From the NCBI RefSeq assembly GCF_041261205.1, contig NZ_JBGCCH010000011.1:186001-250000 (forward strand): DNA of 64,000 nucleotides. The letters are read 5' to 3'. Position 1 is the stretch's first letter. Each line of letters begins with the position of its first letter. The notes below the pieces were generated by a model. The model worked only from the letters and a program-made list of their open reading frames with translations, was not told where the DNA came from and ran no database searches. Below are positions 55,181 to 63,073 of this stretch, one piece after another. A program made the position numbers and the translations under genes. This stretch comes from Catenulispora sp. MAP5-51 (lineage in GTDB: Bacteria; Actinomycetota; Actinomycetes; Streptomycetales; Catenulisporaceae).

Positions 55181-55698
55181 TCAGGCCGCCTCCGGCTCGC
55201 GCCGGATCAGGCAGTAGATCCCGCCCCCGGGATCCCGCATCACGAGCCAGTTCGGACCCTCGCGGACGAACTCCGCGCCGAGCGACTCGTGCCATTCCCG
55301 CTCGGCGTCGGCGTCGGAGCTGCTCACGTCCAGGTGCGCCGACGTCGGCCGCTCCTCGCCGACCCGCTGGAACAGCACGTCCAGCGGGAACCCGGCCGGC
55401 CGCTCCAGCCAGCTGTACTCCTCGAACCGGCTGCTCGGCACGACCGGCAGTCCGCTCAGGCCGCTCCAGAACGCGACCTCGGTGTCGTGCGCGGACGGCG
55501 CGATGTCGACGCACACCTGGTCCAGACGACTGCGCCGGCCCGCGCCGGACACGAACGGATCCGCCGCGCGCCGCGCCCCGTGCCAGTCGGTGACGCAGAG
55601 GCGGACAGCGTGCTGCCCGTGACCGTGGTCCAGAACCGCGCGCTGTCCTCGAACGCGTGCTCCGGACGGTCAATGAACAACCAAGCCCACTTCAGCAT
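55181..55698 (-). pseudogene. Two-domain VOC protein, broken by internal deletion and frameshift
   Basis: The first part (from ATG 55698) reads MLKWAWLFIDRPEHAFEDSA through RFWTTVTGSTLS, the start of a two-module VOC protein. Then the frame changes: the continuation CVTDWHGARRAADPFV and the second VOC module (SRLDQVCVDIAPSAHDTEVA; WLVMRDPGGGIYCLIRREP) are in another frame. The body of module 1, roughly 80-100 residues, is absent. The joint lies near 55600. The second module alone could be made from GTG 55552 (123 residues). Either a decayed gene or a small remnant using the internal start. Confidence 0.65.
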
Positions 55699-55746
55699 GC
55701 CACCAGGCTATTCCCAACCCCCGACGGGGCCCCGTAATCTGCCGCG

Positions 55747-58383
55747 ATGCGGACCGACGACGATCCCCAGGAACCGACCGGCCCCGAGGCCGAGGCCGAG
55801 CTTGAACCAGAGCTCGAAGCCGAGGCAGAGGCAGAGCCCGAGGCGCCCCCGACCCCGGCCCCGACGCCCACTCCGGCCCCGCGCCCGCGACGCCGCTTCA
55901 GAAAGCTCAAGATCACCTCCGCGGTCCTCGCCGGTCTGCTCGTGGTCCTGGTCGGCGCCGGCACCTGGTGGGTGAACACCTCGCTGCACGCCTCCTATCC
56001 GCAGACCAAGGGCACCCTGCACGTCGCCGGCCTGTCGGCGAGCGTCGAAGTGGACCGCGACGCCCAAGGCGTCCCGCAGCTCTACGCCTCGACCACGCAC
56101 GACCTGTTCTTCGCCCAGGGCTACGTCCAGGCCCAGGACCGCTTCTGGCAGATGGACGTCTACCGCCACGTCACCGCCGGCCGCCTGTCCGAGATGTTCG
56201 GCTCCGGCCAGGTCGACACCGACAAGTTCATCCGCACCATGGGCTGGCGCGACGTCGCCCAGCAGGAGTACGACGGCCTGAGCGCGCAGACGAAGGCGTA
56301 CCTGAACGCCTACTGCGATGGCGTGAACGCGTATTTGAAGGATCACAAGGGTTCCCAAGCGTCGGTGGAGTACGCGGTCCTCGGCCTGCAAACCGACTAC
56401 ACCCCCTACACCTGGACGCCGGTGGACTCGCTGTCCTGGCTCAAGGCCCTGGCCTGGGACCTGCGCGACAACATGCAGTCCGAGATCGACCGGGCCCTGT
56501 CCTCGCAAACCGTGGCCAAGAACCAGGTGGACCAGCTGTTCCCGCCCTATCCGGCCTCGCATCCGGTGATCGTGCATCAGGGTGCTGTCGTGAACGGCGC
56601 CTTCGACCAGAACGCCTCGCCCACCTCCGACGTCCCGCTGTCCGGGGCGGCGCTCCCGGCATCGGCGGCCAGTGCGCTGGCGAACCTCTCGCACACCGTC
56701 TCCGCCCTCCCGGCCTATCTACAGCCGACCGTCGAGGGCGTCGGTTCCAACTCCTGGGTGGTCTCCGGCGATCTGACCGCGACCGGCAAACCCTTGCTGG
56801 CCAACGACCCGCACCTGGCCCCGCAGCTGCCCTCGATCTGGTATCAGATGGGTCTGCACTGCACGACCGTGGACGCGGCCTGCCCCTACGACGTCACCGG
56901 GTTCACCATGCCCGGCACCCCCGGCGTGGTGATCGGCCACACCCCGACCGTGGCCTGGGGCTTCACCAACGGCACCGAGGACGTCAGCGACCTGGTCCTG
57001 GAGAAGGTCAGCGGCAGCACCTACGAGTACGACGGCCACCAGGTCCCGTTGACGGTCAAGCAGGAGACCATCAAGGTCGCCGGCGGCAAGTCCGTCCCGA
57101 TCACCGTCCGCACCACGAACCAGGGCCCGCTGGTCTCCGACGCCGACAAGGACATCGCCAGCGCCGGCAACGGATACGCCGTGGCGTTGCGCTGGACGGC
57201 GCTGACCCCCGGGCACACCGCCGACGCGCTGTTCGCCCTGGACCGCGCGACCGACTGGGCCTCGTTCCGGGCCGCGGCAGCGGACTTCGCCGTGCCGTCG
57301 CAGAACATGATCTACGCCGACACCTCCGGCAACATCGGCTACCAGACCCCGGGCCGGATCCCGATCCGGAAGAACGGCGACGGCCGCTGGCCGGTGCCCG
57401 GCTGGACCGACCAGTACGAGTGGACCGGCTACGTCCCCTTCGACCAGCTGCCGCACGAGCTGAACCCGGCCGACGGCTTCGTGGCCACCGCCAACAACCC
57501 GATCATCGGGCCGGAGTATCCGTATCTGCTCTCGGAGGACTTCGACTACGGGTACCGCGCGAACGAGATCACCAAGCGCCTGCAGGCCGCCACCGCCGAC
57601 GGCAAGAAGATCGACGCCGCCGGGATGCGCGCCATCCAGTCCGACACCCGCAACGAGTTCGCGTCCGTGCTGGTGCCGTACCTGCAGAAGCTTCCGGCCT
57701 CGTCGAAGAAGCAGACCCAGGCAGCGGTCGCGCTGTTCAACGGCTGGGACTATACGACTCCTGACACGTCGGCCGCCGCGGCGTACTTCTACGAGGTCTG
57801 GAAGTTCATCTGCAAGGACGCCTTCGAGGCCAAGCTGCCCTCCTCGGTGGACGTGGACGGCGGCGACCGCTGGTTCGCGGTAACCACCGACCTGCTGCCG
57901 GAAGCGTCCAGCTTCTGGTGGAACGGGAACCGCGACGCGTTGCTGGCCAAGGCGATGGATCAGGCCTCGGCCGAGCTGACCTCACAACAGGGTTCTGATG
58001 TGAAGGGCTGGCAGTGGGGCGCGCTGCACAAGCTGACCCCGACCAACCAGACGCTGGGCACCGGCGGGCCGTGGTTCGTCAAGTGGCTGGTGAACGGCGA
58101 CCCGGTGCCGGTCTCCGGCGGCTCGTCGGTCGTGGACGCGACCGGCTTCGACATCGCCAAGGACTTCTCGGTCGACGAGCTGCCCTCGATGCGGATGGTC
58201 GTGGACCTGTCGAATCTGGACGCCTCGACCTGGGTGAACCTCACCGGCGCCTCCGGCCACGTCGACGATCCGAACTACCTGGACCAGCTGCCGCTGTGGC
58301 GCACCTTCCAGACGCTGCCGTGGCCGTACTCCAGGCCCGCGGTCCTGGCGGCCGCCAAGGACAAGCTCACGCTGGCGCCGTAG
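55747..58383 (+). CDS. Penicillin acylase family (Ntn) hydrolase, membrane-anchored
   Basis: 878-residue amidase of the penicillin/acyl-homoserine-lactone acylase family. A Glu/Pro-rich cytoplasmic tail of about 50 residues and one N-terminal membrane segment (ITSAVLAGLLVVLVGAGTWW) precede the alpha part (VEVDRDAQGVPQLYASTTHD). The autocatalytic site is GVGSNSWVVSG, with the Ser as the new N-terminal nucleophile of the beta chain. Later family blocks (LLANDPHLAPQLPS; GFTNGTEDVSDL) are present. Natural substrates are probably N-acyl compounds, unspecified here. ATG start. The stop overlaps the convergent DUF2332-type gene by 17 bp. Confidence 0.92.
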   Translation: MRTDDDPQEPTGPEAEAELEPELEAEAEAEPEAPPTPAPTPTPAPRPRRRFRKLKITSAVLAGLLVVLVGAGTWWVNTSLHASYPQTKGTLHVAGLSASVEVDRDAQGVPQLYASTTHDLFFAQGYVQAQDRFWQMDVYRHVTAGRLSEMFGSGQVDTDKFIRTMGWRDVAQQEYDGLSAQTKAYLNAYCDGVNAYLKDHKGSQASVEYAVLGLQTDYTPYTWTPVDSLSWLKALAWDLRDNMQSEIDRALSSQTVAKNQVDQLFPPYPASHPVIVHQGAVVNGAFDQNASPTSDVPLSGAALPASAASALANLSHTVSALPAYLQPTVEGVGSNSWVVSGDLTATGKPLLANDPHLAPQLPSIWYQMGLHCTTVDAACPYDVTGFTMPGTPGVVIGHTPTVAWGFTNGTEDVSDLVLEKVSGSTYEYDGHQVPLTVKQETIKVAGGKSVPITVRTTNQGPLVSDADKDIASAGNGYAVALRWTALTPGHTADALFALDRATDWASFRAAAADFAVPSQNMIYADTSGNIGYQTPGRIPIRKNGDGRWPVPGWTDQYEWTGYVPFDQLPHELNPADGFVATANNPIIGPEYPYLLSEDFDYGYRANEITKRLQAATADGKKIDAAGMRAIQSDTRNEFASVLVPYLQKLPASSKKQTQAAVALFNGWDYTTPDTSAAAAYFYEVWKFICKDAFEAKLPSSVDVDGGDRWFAVTTDLLPEASSFWWNGNRDALLAKAMDQASAELTSQQGSDVKGWQWGALHKLTPTNQTLGTGGPWFVKWLVNGDPVPVSGGSSVVDATGFDIAKDFSVDELPSMRMVVDLSNLDASTWVNLTGASGHVDDPNYLDQLPLWRTFQTLPWPYSRPAVLAAAKDKLTLAP

Positions 58384-58957
58384 TCGCAGTCGTCGTCGTG
58401 GCCGGATCCCGCGCCGGGATCCACTCCAGCCAGCTCCCATGGGGGTCGACCTTCGCGAACGCGGCGGCGGTCGGCCCCTGGGCGCCGGTGAAGTCCACGA
58501 AGGACGCCGCGACGTAGCCGCGCTCGCCGGGTGCCTCGATCCCGAAGGCCCGGCCGAGGCGGTGGTCCTCGTTGAGGACGAGCATCAGGGCACGCGTTCG
58601 CGAAAGCTCGATGACGCGCTCGGCGAAGGCCTGCCGGTCTTCCCGCGCCAAGTAGGGCATGACGTGGGAGGACAGGACGACCACGACCGCGTCGTGCGGC
58701 GCCTCGGCGACGGCGGCGGGCAGCAGGTCGAACAGGTCCCCGCGCCGCAGGTCCAGGTGCGCCTCGCGGGCTTGGAACATCAGCAGCGGCAGGCGTTCGG
58801 TCGGCGGCGCCGCCAGCAAAGGCGCGGCGAGTTCGGGCTCTGCGATGAACGCGGTGTTGAGGTGGTCGTACAGCGGCGACGTCTGGACGGCGTCGATCGC
58901 GCGGAAACCCTCGAAGACGGGGACGAGATCGCGCGGGGTGCCGCCGGGATCGGTCAT
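58367..58957 (-). CDS. DUF2332-like protein, internally shortened
   Basis: 196 residues; DUF2332 proteins usually have about 330. Residues 1-63 match the family's N-terminus (FEGFRAIDAVQTSPLYDHLN, then EPELAAPLL and LLMFQA). From residue 64 the sequence resumes in its C-terminal half (DLRRGDLFDLLPAAVAEAP, VVVLSSHVMPYLAREDR, GSWLEWIPARDP). The central part, which contains a Rossmann-like core, is missing, with the frame kept. It may be non-functional. Its role even when intact is unknown. Overlaps the penicillin acylase gene at the 3' end. Confidence 0.65.
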   Translation of the reverse strand: MTDPGGTPRDLVPVFEGFRAIDAVQTSPLYDHLNTAFIAEPELAAPLLAAPPTERLPLLMFQAREAHLDLRRGDLFDLLPAAVAEAPHDAVVVVLSSHVMPYLAREDRQAFAERVIELSRTRALMLVLNEDHRLGRAFGIEAPGERGYVAASFVDFTGAQGPTAAAFAKVDPHGSWLEWIPARDPATTTTATTAPA

Positions 58958-59103
58958 GGGATCACTGTAGATCCCCGAGCCGCCGTCGACCCGGATCCGG
59001 ATCCGAACGCGCAGGGTAACCGCGATGCCGGACGGCCGCGCGTCTCGCCTCCGGGCAACCGGCCCGAGGGTCACCTAAATGCAGTAGCACGATCGCCGCG
59101 CGA

Positions 59104-59142
59104 CGCCGAGGCGGATTGAATGAGGGGAAGGCCGCCTCGGCG
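59104..59142 (+). promoter_or_regulatory. Inverted repeat in the DUF1059-cupin leader
   Basis: Arms CGCCGAGGCGG (59104-59114) and CCGCCTCGGCG (59132-59142) are perfect over 11 bp and enclose a 17-base purine-rich loop. It ends 42 bp before the DUF1059 start codon. It could be an operator, or an RNA hairpin in the leader. Confidence 0.5.
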
Positions 59143-59184
59143 CGCCGCCGGGGCGGTGACGGCTCCTGGAAAGGGGGCAATCCG

Positions 59185-59382
59185 ATGACCCGCAAAGTCG
59201 CCGACTGCCGGCAGTTCCCCAGCGAGATCAACTGCACGCTGACGATCGCCGGCGAGGAGAAGGAAGTCCTGGACGCCGCGGCGATGCACGCGGTCGCGGT
59301 GCACGGCGAGACCGACACGCCGGAGTTCCGCGAGCAGCTCAAAACCTTCCTCGTCGAGGAGAAGGTACCGGTCAGCCACTAA
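59185..59382 (+). CDS. DUF1059 family small protein
   Basis: 65-residue protein of the DUF1059 family: MTRKVADCRQFPSEINCTLT with two conserved Cys, EEKEVLDAAAMHAVAVHGET and DTPEFREQLKTFL. Function unknown; common in actinomycetes. ATG preceded by GGAAAGGGGG. The cupin gene begins 78 bp downstream on the same strand and is probably in the same unit. Confidence 0.85.
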   Translation: MTRKVADCRQFPSEINCTLTIAGEEKEVLDAAAMHAVAVHGETDTPEFREQLKTFLVEEKVPVSH

Positions 59383-59460
59383 CCGCACCCCGCACACCCG
59401 CACACACACCGACCCGCCCGGCCCCGGTCCGCGGAGCCGGGCCCGAACCTGGGAGCAACC

Positions 59461-59826
59461 ATGACAGGTCTCTTACACCAATCGCTCGACAAGCCCCAGG
59501 AGACCCGCCCCTTCGAGCAGGGCATGGGCCACCTGGACCTGGTCGCCATGGACGAGGGCGGTTTCGGCCGCGCCGTCTTCGAACCGGGATGGCAGTGGTC
59601 CAAGCACATCAAGCCCATCGCCCACACCGAGAGCTGCCAGGCCGCGCACCTGGGCTACTGCATCTCCGGGCACATGCACGTGGTGATGGACGACGGCGAG
59701 AAGGCCGACATCGGCCCCGGCGAGTTCCTGGAGATCCCCCCGGGGCACGACGCCTGGGTGGTCGGCGCGGAGCCCTGCGTCATGCTCGACTGGCAGGGGT
59801 TCGCCGACTACGCGAAGGCGAAGTGA
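59461..59826 (+). CDS. Cupin domain protein
   Basis: 121-residue single cupin barrel. The two conserved motifs are present but modified: QAAHLGYCISGHMHVVMDD for motif 1 and GEFLEIPPGHDAWVVG for motif 2, with His, Glu and His as possible metal ligands. Related small cupins neighbour DUF1059 proteins in other actinomycetes; the reaction, if any, is unknown. ATG with GGGAGCAACC upstream. A 15 bp minisatellite starts at its stop codon. Confidence 0.82.
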   Translation: MTGLLHQSLDKPQETRPFEQGMGHLDLVAMDEGGFGRAVFEPGWQWSKHIKPIAHTESCQAAHLGYCISGHMHVVMDDGEKADIGPGEFLEIPPGHDAWVVGAEPCVMLDWQGFADYAKAK

Positions 59827-59915
59827 GCAGTAGGCAGCACAGCAGCAGGCAGCACGGAAAAAGGCAGTACAGAAAAAGACAGCACAGCAGCAGGCAGTAC
59901 AGCGGCAGGCATCAG
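59826..59915. repeat. 15 bp minisatellite, six copies
   Basis: Six 15 bp units with consensus AGCAGCAGGCAGCAC, variants GGAAAAAGGCAGTAC and AGAAAAAGACAGCAC in the middle. It fills the space between the cupin stop (59826) and the convergent methyltransferase stop (59918) almost exactly. On the plus strand it would read as Ser-Ser-Arg-Gln-His repeats if translation continued, but the cupin stop codon precedes it. Its base composition (A-rich, purine-biased) is unlike the region. Confidence 0.9.
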
Positions 59916-59917
59916 GA

Positions 59918-60724
59918 TCAGGGCTTGCGGCCGATGGCCCCGAGCACGGCCAACTCCACCGGCGTCCCGATGTCCGTGGGGTCCGGCCGCCACAGCGGGC
60001 AGGGCACCAGACCGGGCTCGACCAGGTCGAGTCCTTCGAGGTAGCCGGCGATCTGCTCGGGGCTGCGCAGGTTGTAGGGGACCGCGCCGCTCTGGTTGTA
60101 GCGGCTGATGGCCTCCTTGTAGGCCGCGTCGGTGTCGGTGCCGTCACGGACCACCAGGTAGCTGCCGGAGGGGACGGCGTCCATCAGCCGGCGCACGATC
60201 GCCAGCGCGCGGTCGTACTCCTTGATGTGCGCCAGGATGCCCATCAGCACGATCGCGACCGGTTCGTTCAGATCCAGGGTCTTGGCGGCCTGGGTCAGGA
60301 TCGTCTCGGGGTCGGCGAGGTCGGCCTCGATGTAGTCGGTCGCGCCTTCGGGCGTTCCGACCAGTAGCGCCTGCGCGTGCGCAAGGACCAGCGGATCGTT
60401 GTCCACGTAGACGATGCGCGACTCCGGCGCGATGCCCTGCGCGATCTCGTGGGTGTTGTTGGCCGTGGGCAGGCCGGTGCCGACGTCCAGGAACTGGCGC
60501 ACGCCGGTCTCGACCACGAGGTGGCGCACGGTCCGGACGAGGAACTGCCGGCCGCTGCGCGCCAGGTCGACGATCTCGGGGAAGACCTCGCGGAAATGGT
60601 CGCCCGCCACACGGTCGGCGGGGTAGTTGTCCTTGCCGCCCAGCCAGTAGTTGAAGATCCGGGCCGAGTGCGGAACGCCGCTGTCGATCTGCGCCGCGGG
60701 CCGGTCCTGCGCTTCGTTGGTCAT
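59918..60724 (-). CDS. SAM-dependent methyltransferase, DUF574 (Methyltransf_19) type
   Basis: 268-residue protein. Family features are clear: PHSARIFNYWLGGKDNYPAD, SAM motif FLDVGTGLPTANNTHEIAQG, VYVDNDPLVLAHAQAL and the GILAHI region. These proteins are abundant in Streptomyces and relatives, often next to XRE-DUF5753 regulators as here (84 bp downstream of one), and their substrates are unknown. ATG start. It ends against the 15 bp minisatellite. Confidence 0.9.
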   Translation of the reverse strand: MTNEAQDRPAAQIDSGVPHSARIFNYWLGGKDNYPADRVAGDHFREVFPEIVDLARSGRQFLVRTVRHLVVETGVRQFLDVGTGLPTANNTHEIAQGIAPESRIVYVDNDPLVLAHAQALLVGTPEGATDYIEADLADPETILTQAAKTLDLNEPVAIVLMGILAHIKEYDRALAIVRRLMDAVPSGSYLVVRDGTDTDAAYKEAISRYNQSGAVPYNLRSPEQIAGYLEGLDLVEPGLVPCPLWRPDPTDIGTPVELAVLGAIGRKP

Positions 60725-60808
60725 GGGGCCCCATCTTTCCCTGAGACCGACCCCAACGGAATAAGAGCCCTGCCAGGTTTTTCGAACCAGGCCGGCCCCG
60801 GTACCGCC

Positions 60809-61705
60809 TCAGTAGCCTTCGATCATCCGGGTCAGGAAGGCGACGGTCTCGGAGGGCGAGAGCGCCTGCACGGCCAACTGGTCGGCCACCGTCGTGTACG
60901 CGTCCAGGTCCTCGCGCTTGTCCAGATACGCCGCCCCGGTGAGCTGCTCCAGGTAGACGATGTCGGGCAGCGCCGGCTCGGCGAAGCGCAGGATGGTGAA
61001 CGGCCCGGCCGCCGCCGGTCCGCCGCGCGCGAACGGCGCGACCTGCACCGTGACGTGCGGCAGCTTGCACAGCTCCACCAGGTGCTCCAGCTGGGCCCGC
61101 ATGACGGCCGCGCCGCCGGGCTGGCGCCGCACCGCGGCCTCGTCGACGATCGACCAGATCCGCGGCGGCTCGGCGCTGTGCACCAGCCGGGCCCGGTTCA
61201 TCCGCAGCCGCACCCGGCGCTCGATCTCGTCGGCGGAGGCCAGCGGATACCCGTCGCGGATGACGGCGCGCGCGTAGTCCTCGCTCTGCAGCAGCCCGGG
61301 CAGGAACTGCGCCTCGTAGACACGGATGACCGAGGCGGCCTCCTCCAGGCCGACGTAGACCTCGAACCAGCCCGGCATCAGATCGGCGAAACCGTGCCAC
61401 CAGCCCCGCGCGTTGGCCTGGCCGGCCAGGGTGAGGATGGCCTCGCGCTCGGTCTCGTCGGTGATCCCGTACAGGGTCAGCAGGTCGGCGACGTCCCGCC
61501 GCTTGAAGCTGACCTGTCCCAGCTCCATGCGGCTGATCTTGGTGTGCGAACAACGGATCTCATAGCCGGCGGCACCGCGCGTGACACCGGCGGCGACGCG
61601 CAGCTTGCGCAGCTGCGATCCCAGCAGCATGCGCAGGACAGTGGGGCCGCTGTCCTCGGATCCCACCAGCGGATCGGCCGAGCGCTCAGCCGGTACCGAG
61701 CTCAT
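60809..61705 (-). CDS. WhiJ-like regulator (XRE helix-turn-helix plus DUF5753)
   Basis: 298-residue regulator. An N-terminal Cro/CI-type helix-turn-helix (GSQLRKLRVAAGVTRGAAGY and CSHTKISRMELGQVSFKRRD) is followed by a DUF5753 domain (WFEVYVGLEEAASVIRVYEA, FLPGLLQSEDYARAVI, VQVAPFARGG). WhiJ-type proteins influence development in Streptomyces and usually pair with a small DUF397 protein; no such gene is visible here, and the partner appears to be the methyltransferase downstream. Three tandem 18 bp repeats begin 18 bp upstream of the start codon and may be its binding sites. Confidence 0.9.
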   Translation of the reverse strand: MSSVPAERSADPLVGSEDSGPTVLRMLLGSQLRKLRVAAGVTRGAAGYEIRCSHTKISRMELGQVSFKRRDVADLLTLYGITDETEREAILTLAGQANARGWWHGFADLMPGWFEVYVGLEEAASVIRVYEAQFLPGLLQSEDYARAVIRDGYPLASADEIERRVRLRMNRARLVHSAEPPRIWSIVDEAAVRRQPGGAAVMRAQLEHLVELCKLPHVTVQVAPFARGGPAAAGPFTILRFAEPALPDIVYLEQLTGAAYLDKREDLDAYTTVADQLAVQALSPSETVAFLTRMIEGY

Positions 61706-61722
61706 CCGTGCTCCCAGTGCTG

Positions 61723-61776
61723 ATCTGTACCTGATCTGAAATCTGTACCTGATGTGAAGTCTGTACTTGATCTGAA
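61723..61776. repeat. Three tandem 18 bp repeats upstream of the WhiJ-like gene
   Basis: ATCTGTACCTGATCTGAA, ATCTGTACCTGATGTGAA and GTCTGTACTTGATCTGAA lie head to tail, with a partial fourth copy (ATCTGAA) after them. They start 18 bp before the regulator's ATG (minus strand). Spacing close to two helical turns and position suggest iteron-like operator sites. No search was possible. Confidence 0.85.
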
Positions 61777-61970
61777 ATCTGAACCCCGCTGTGCCTGCCC
61801 TTAAGGGTAGTCGCTACCGGAGCGATGCGTGAGAGGGCAGGTCAAGGTCCTGAATCTCGGAGCGCTGCCGCTGCCGCCGTGTCGGACTTCCAGGGTCGCA
61901 CGCCCGCGTCGCCGTCCTGGGTAACGTGGGGCGAACCGTTTCATATCAGAACTCGTCCAGGGAGCCGTCC

Positions 61971-62417
61971 ATGCCGCCGGTCCGTCATCGTCTCGCCCTC
62001 GCCGGCGCGGTCGCCCTCGCTGTCACCGTCGCCGCCGCGCTCACGCCGGGGGTCGCGGGCGCCACCGCCGCGTCGGGGGTGTCGGCCACCGAGAGCGGCC
62101 GGACCACACTCGGGGGCGAGGAGCACGTCCTGCGCCGGATCACCATCCAGCCCGGCGGCAGCACGGGGTGGCAGTGGCACGACGGGACGCTGTCCGTGTA
62201 CGTCGAACAGGGCACGCTGACGCACAACGAGTCGGACTGCCTGTCGACCGAGGTCTACAGCAGCAACTCCTCGTTCCTGGAGCCGAGCGGGGCGGACAAC
62301 GTCCAGATCGACCGGAACCTGGGCACGACGCCGCTGGTGTTGGACGTGCTCTACGTGGACCCCGCCAACAGTCCGCTCGCGGAAGACGCGCCGAATCCGG
62401 GTTGCCGTTTCCACTGA
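61971..62417 (+). CDS. Secreted cupin-domain protein
   Basis: 148-residue exported protein. The signal peptide (RHRLALAGAVALAVTVAAAL) is cleaved near GVAGA. The mature part is a cupin barrel: ITIQPGGSTGWQWHDGTLSV carries the usual histidines, and DNVQIDRNLGTTPLVLDVLY closes the barrel. A conserved Cys pair (ESDCLSTEV and NPGCRFH) may form a disulfide. Relatives occur widely in actinomycetes with no known activity. ATG 61971. The next gene follows after 23 bp and is probably cotranscribed. Confidence 0.82.
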   Translation: MPPVRHRLALAGAVALAVTVAAALTPGVAGATAASGVSATESGRTTLGGEEHVLRRITIQPGGSTGWQWHDGTLSVYVEQGTLTHNESDCLSTEVYSSNSSFLEPSGADNVQIDRNLGTTPLVLDVLYVDPANSPLAEDAPNPGCRFH

Positions 62418-62440
62418 CCGGCGTGGGTAAAGTCGACGAC

Positions 62441-62905
62441 ATGCCCCGAACCATCGCCACGAACACCTCCGTCGACCTCGCCGCGCTGCTGGACTTCGTC
62501 CGGCCCCGGCACCGCGCCCTGCTGATCACCCGCCGCGCCGACGGCGGCCCGCAGGCCTCTCCCCTGACCTGCGGCGTCGACGACTCCGGCCGCCTGGTCA
62601 TGTCCACCTACCCGGAGCGGGCCAAGACCGCCAACGCGCGGCGGGACGCCGCGGTCAGCGTCGTGATCCTGTCGGACGAGTGGAACGGCCCGTGGGTCCA
62701 GATCGACGGCGACGCCGAGGTGCTGGACGTCCCGGACTCGGTCGAGCCGCTGGTCGAGTACTTCCGCAACATCTCCGGCGAGCACCCGGACTGGGACGAG
62801 TACCGGGAGGCGATGGTGAAGCAGGGCAAGTCCCTGATCCGGGTGACGCCGCGCCGGTGGGGTCCGGTCGCCACCGGCGGGTTCCCGGCGCACCTCGCGG
62901 ACTGA
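62441..62905 (+). CDS. PPOX-class F420-dependent oxidoreductase-like protein
   Basis: 154-residue split-barrel flavin/deazaflavin-binding protein of the pyridoxamine-phosphate-oxidase fold. Family sequence: ALLITRRADGGPQASPLTCG, LVMSTYPERAKTANARRD and GPWVQIDGDAEVLDVPDSVE. Such proteins in actinomycetes use F420 or a flavin; the substrate is unknown. ATG start. It lies 23 bp after the secreted cupin gene. A promoter region with a Pho-box-like repeat follows. Confidence 0.85.
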   Translation: MPRTIATNTSVDLAALLDFVRPRHRALLITRRADGGPQASPLTCGVDDSGRLVMSTYPERAKTANARRDAAVSVVILSDEWNGPWVQIDGDAEVLDVPDSVEPLVEYFRNISGEHPDWDEYREAMVKQGKSLIRVTPRRWGPVATGGFPAHLAD

Positions 62906-62976
62906 CGGACCGAGCCGGGCTCGGGCGGCGGGGCGATCGCCTCGCCGTACCTCGCCGCCCCGTTTGGACAGGTGCC

Positions 62977-63009
62977 GTTAACGCACCGTTCGGACCGTGT
63001 TCCAGCGTG
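62977..63009 (+). promoter_or_regulatory. Pho-box-like direct repeat (three 11 bp units)
   Basis: Three direct units start exactly 11 bp apart: GTTAACGCACC, GTTCGGACCGT and GTTCCAGCGTG. In Streptomyces, PhoP binds tandem 11 bp units whose first seven bases resemble GTTCACC. The spacing fits well, the sequence moderately. A TAGCTT hexamer at 63026-63031 would be a well-placed -10 element, with the last unit covering the -35 region. Confidence 0.5.
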
Positions 63010-63073
63010 TCGGCGCCGGGCGTCCTAGCTTGCCGATCAAGACGATCGGCGACGCGGCAAGGGACGGGACCAC

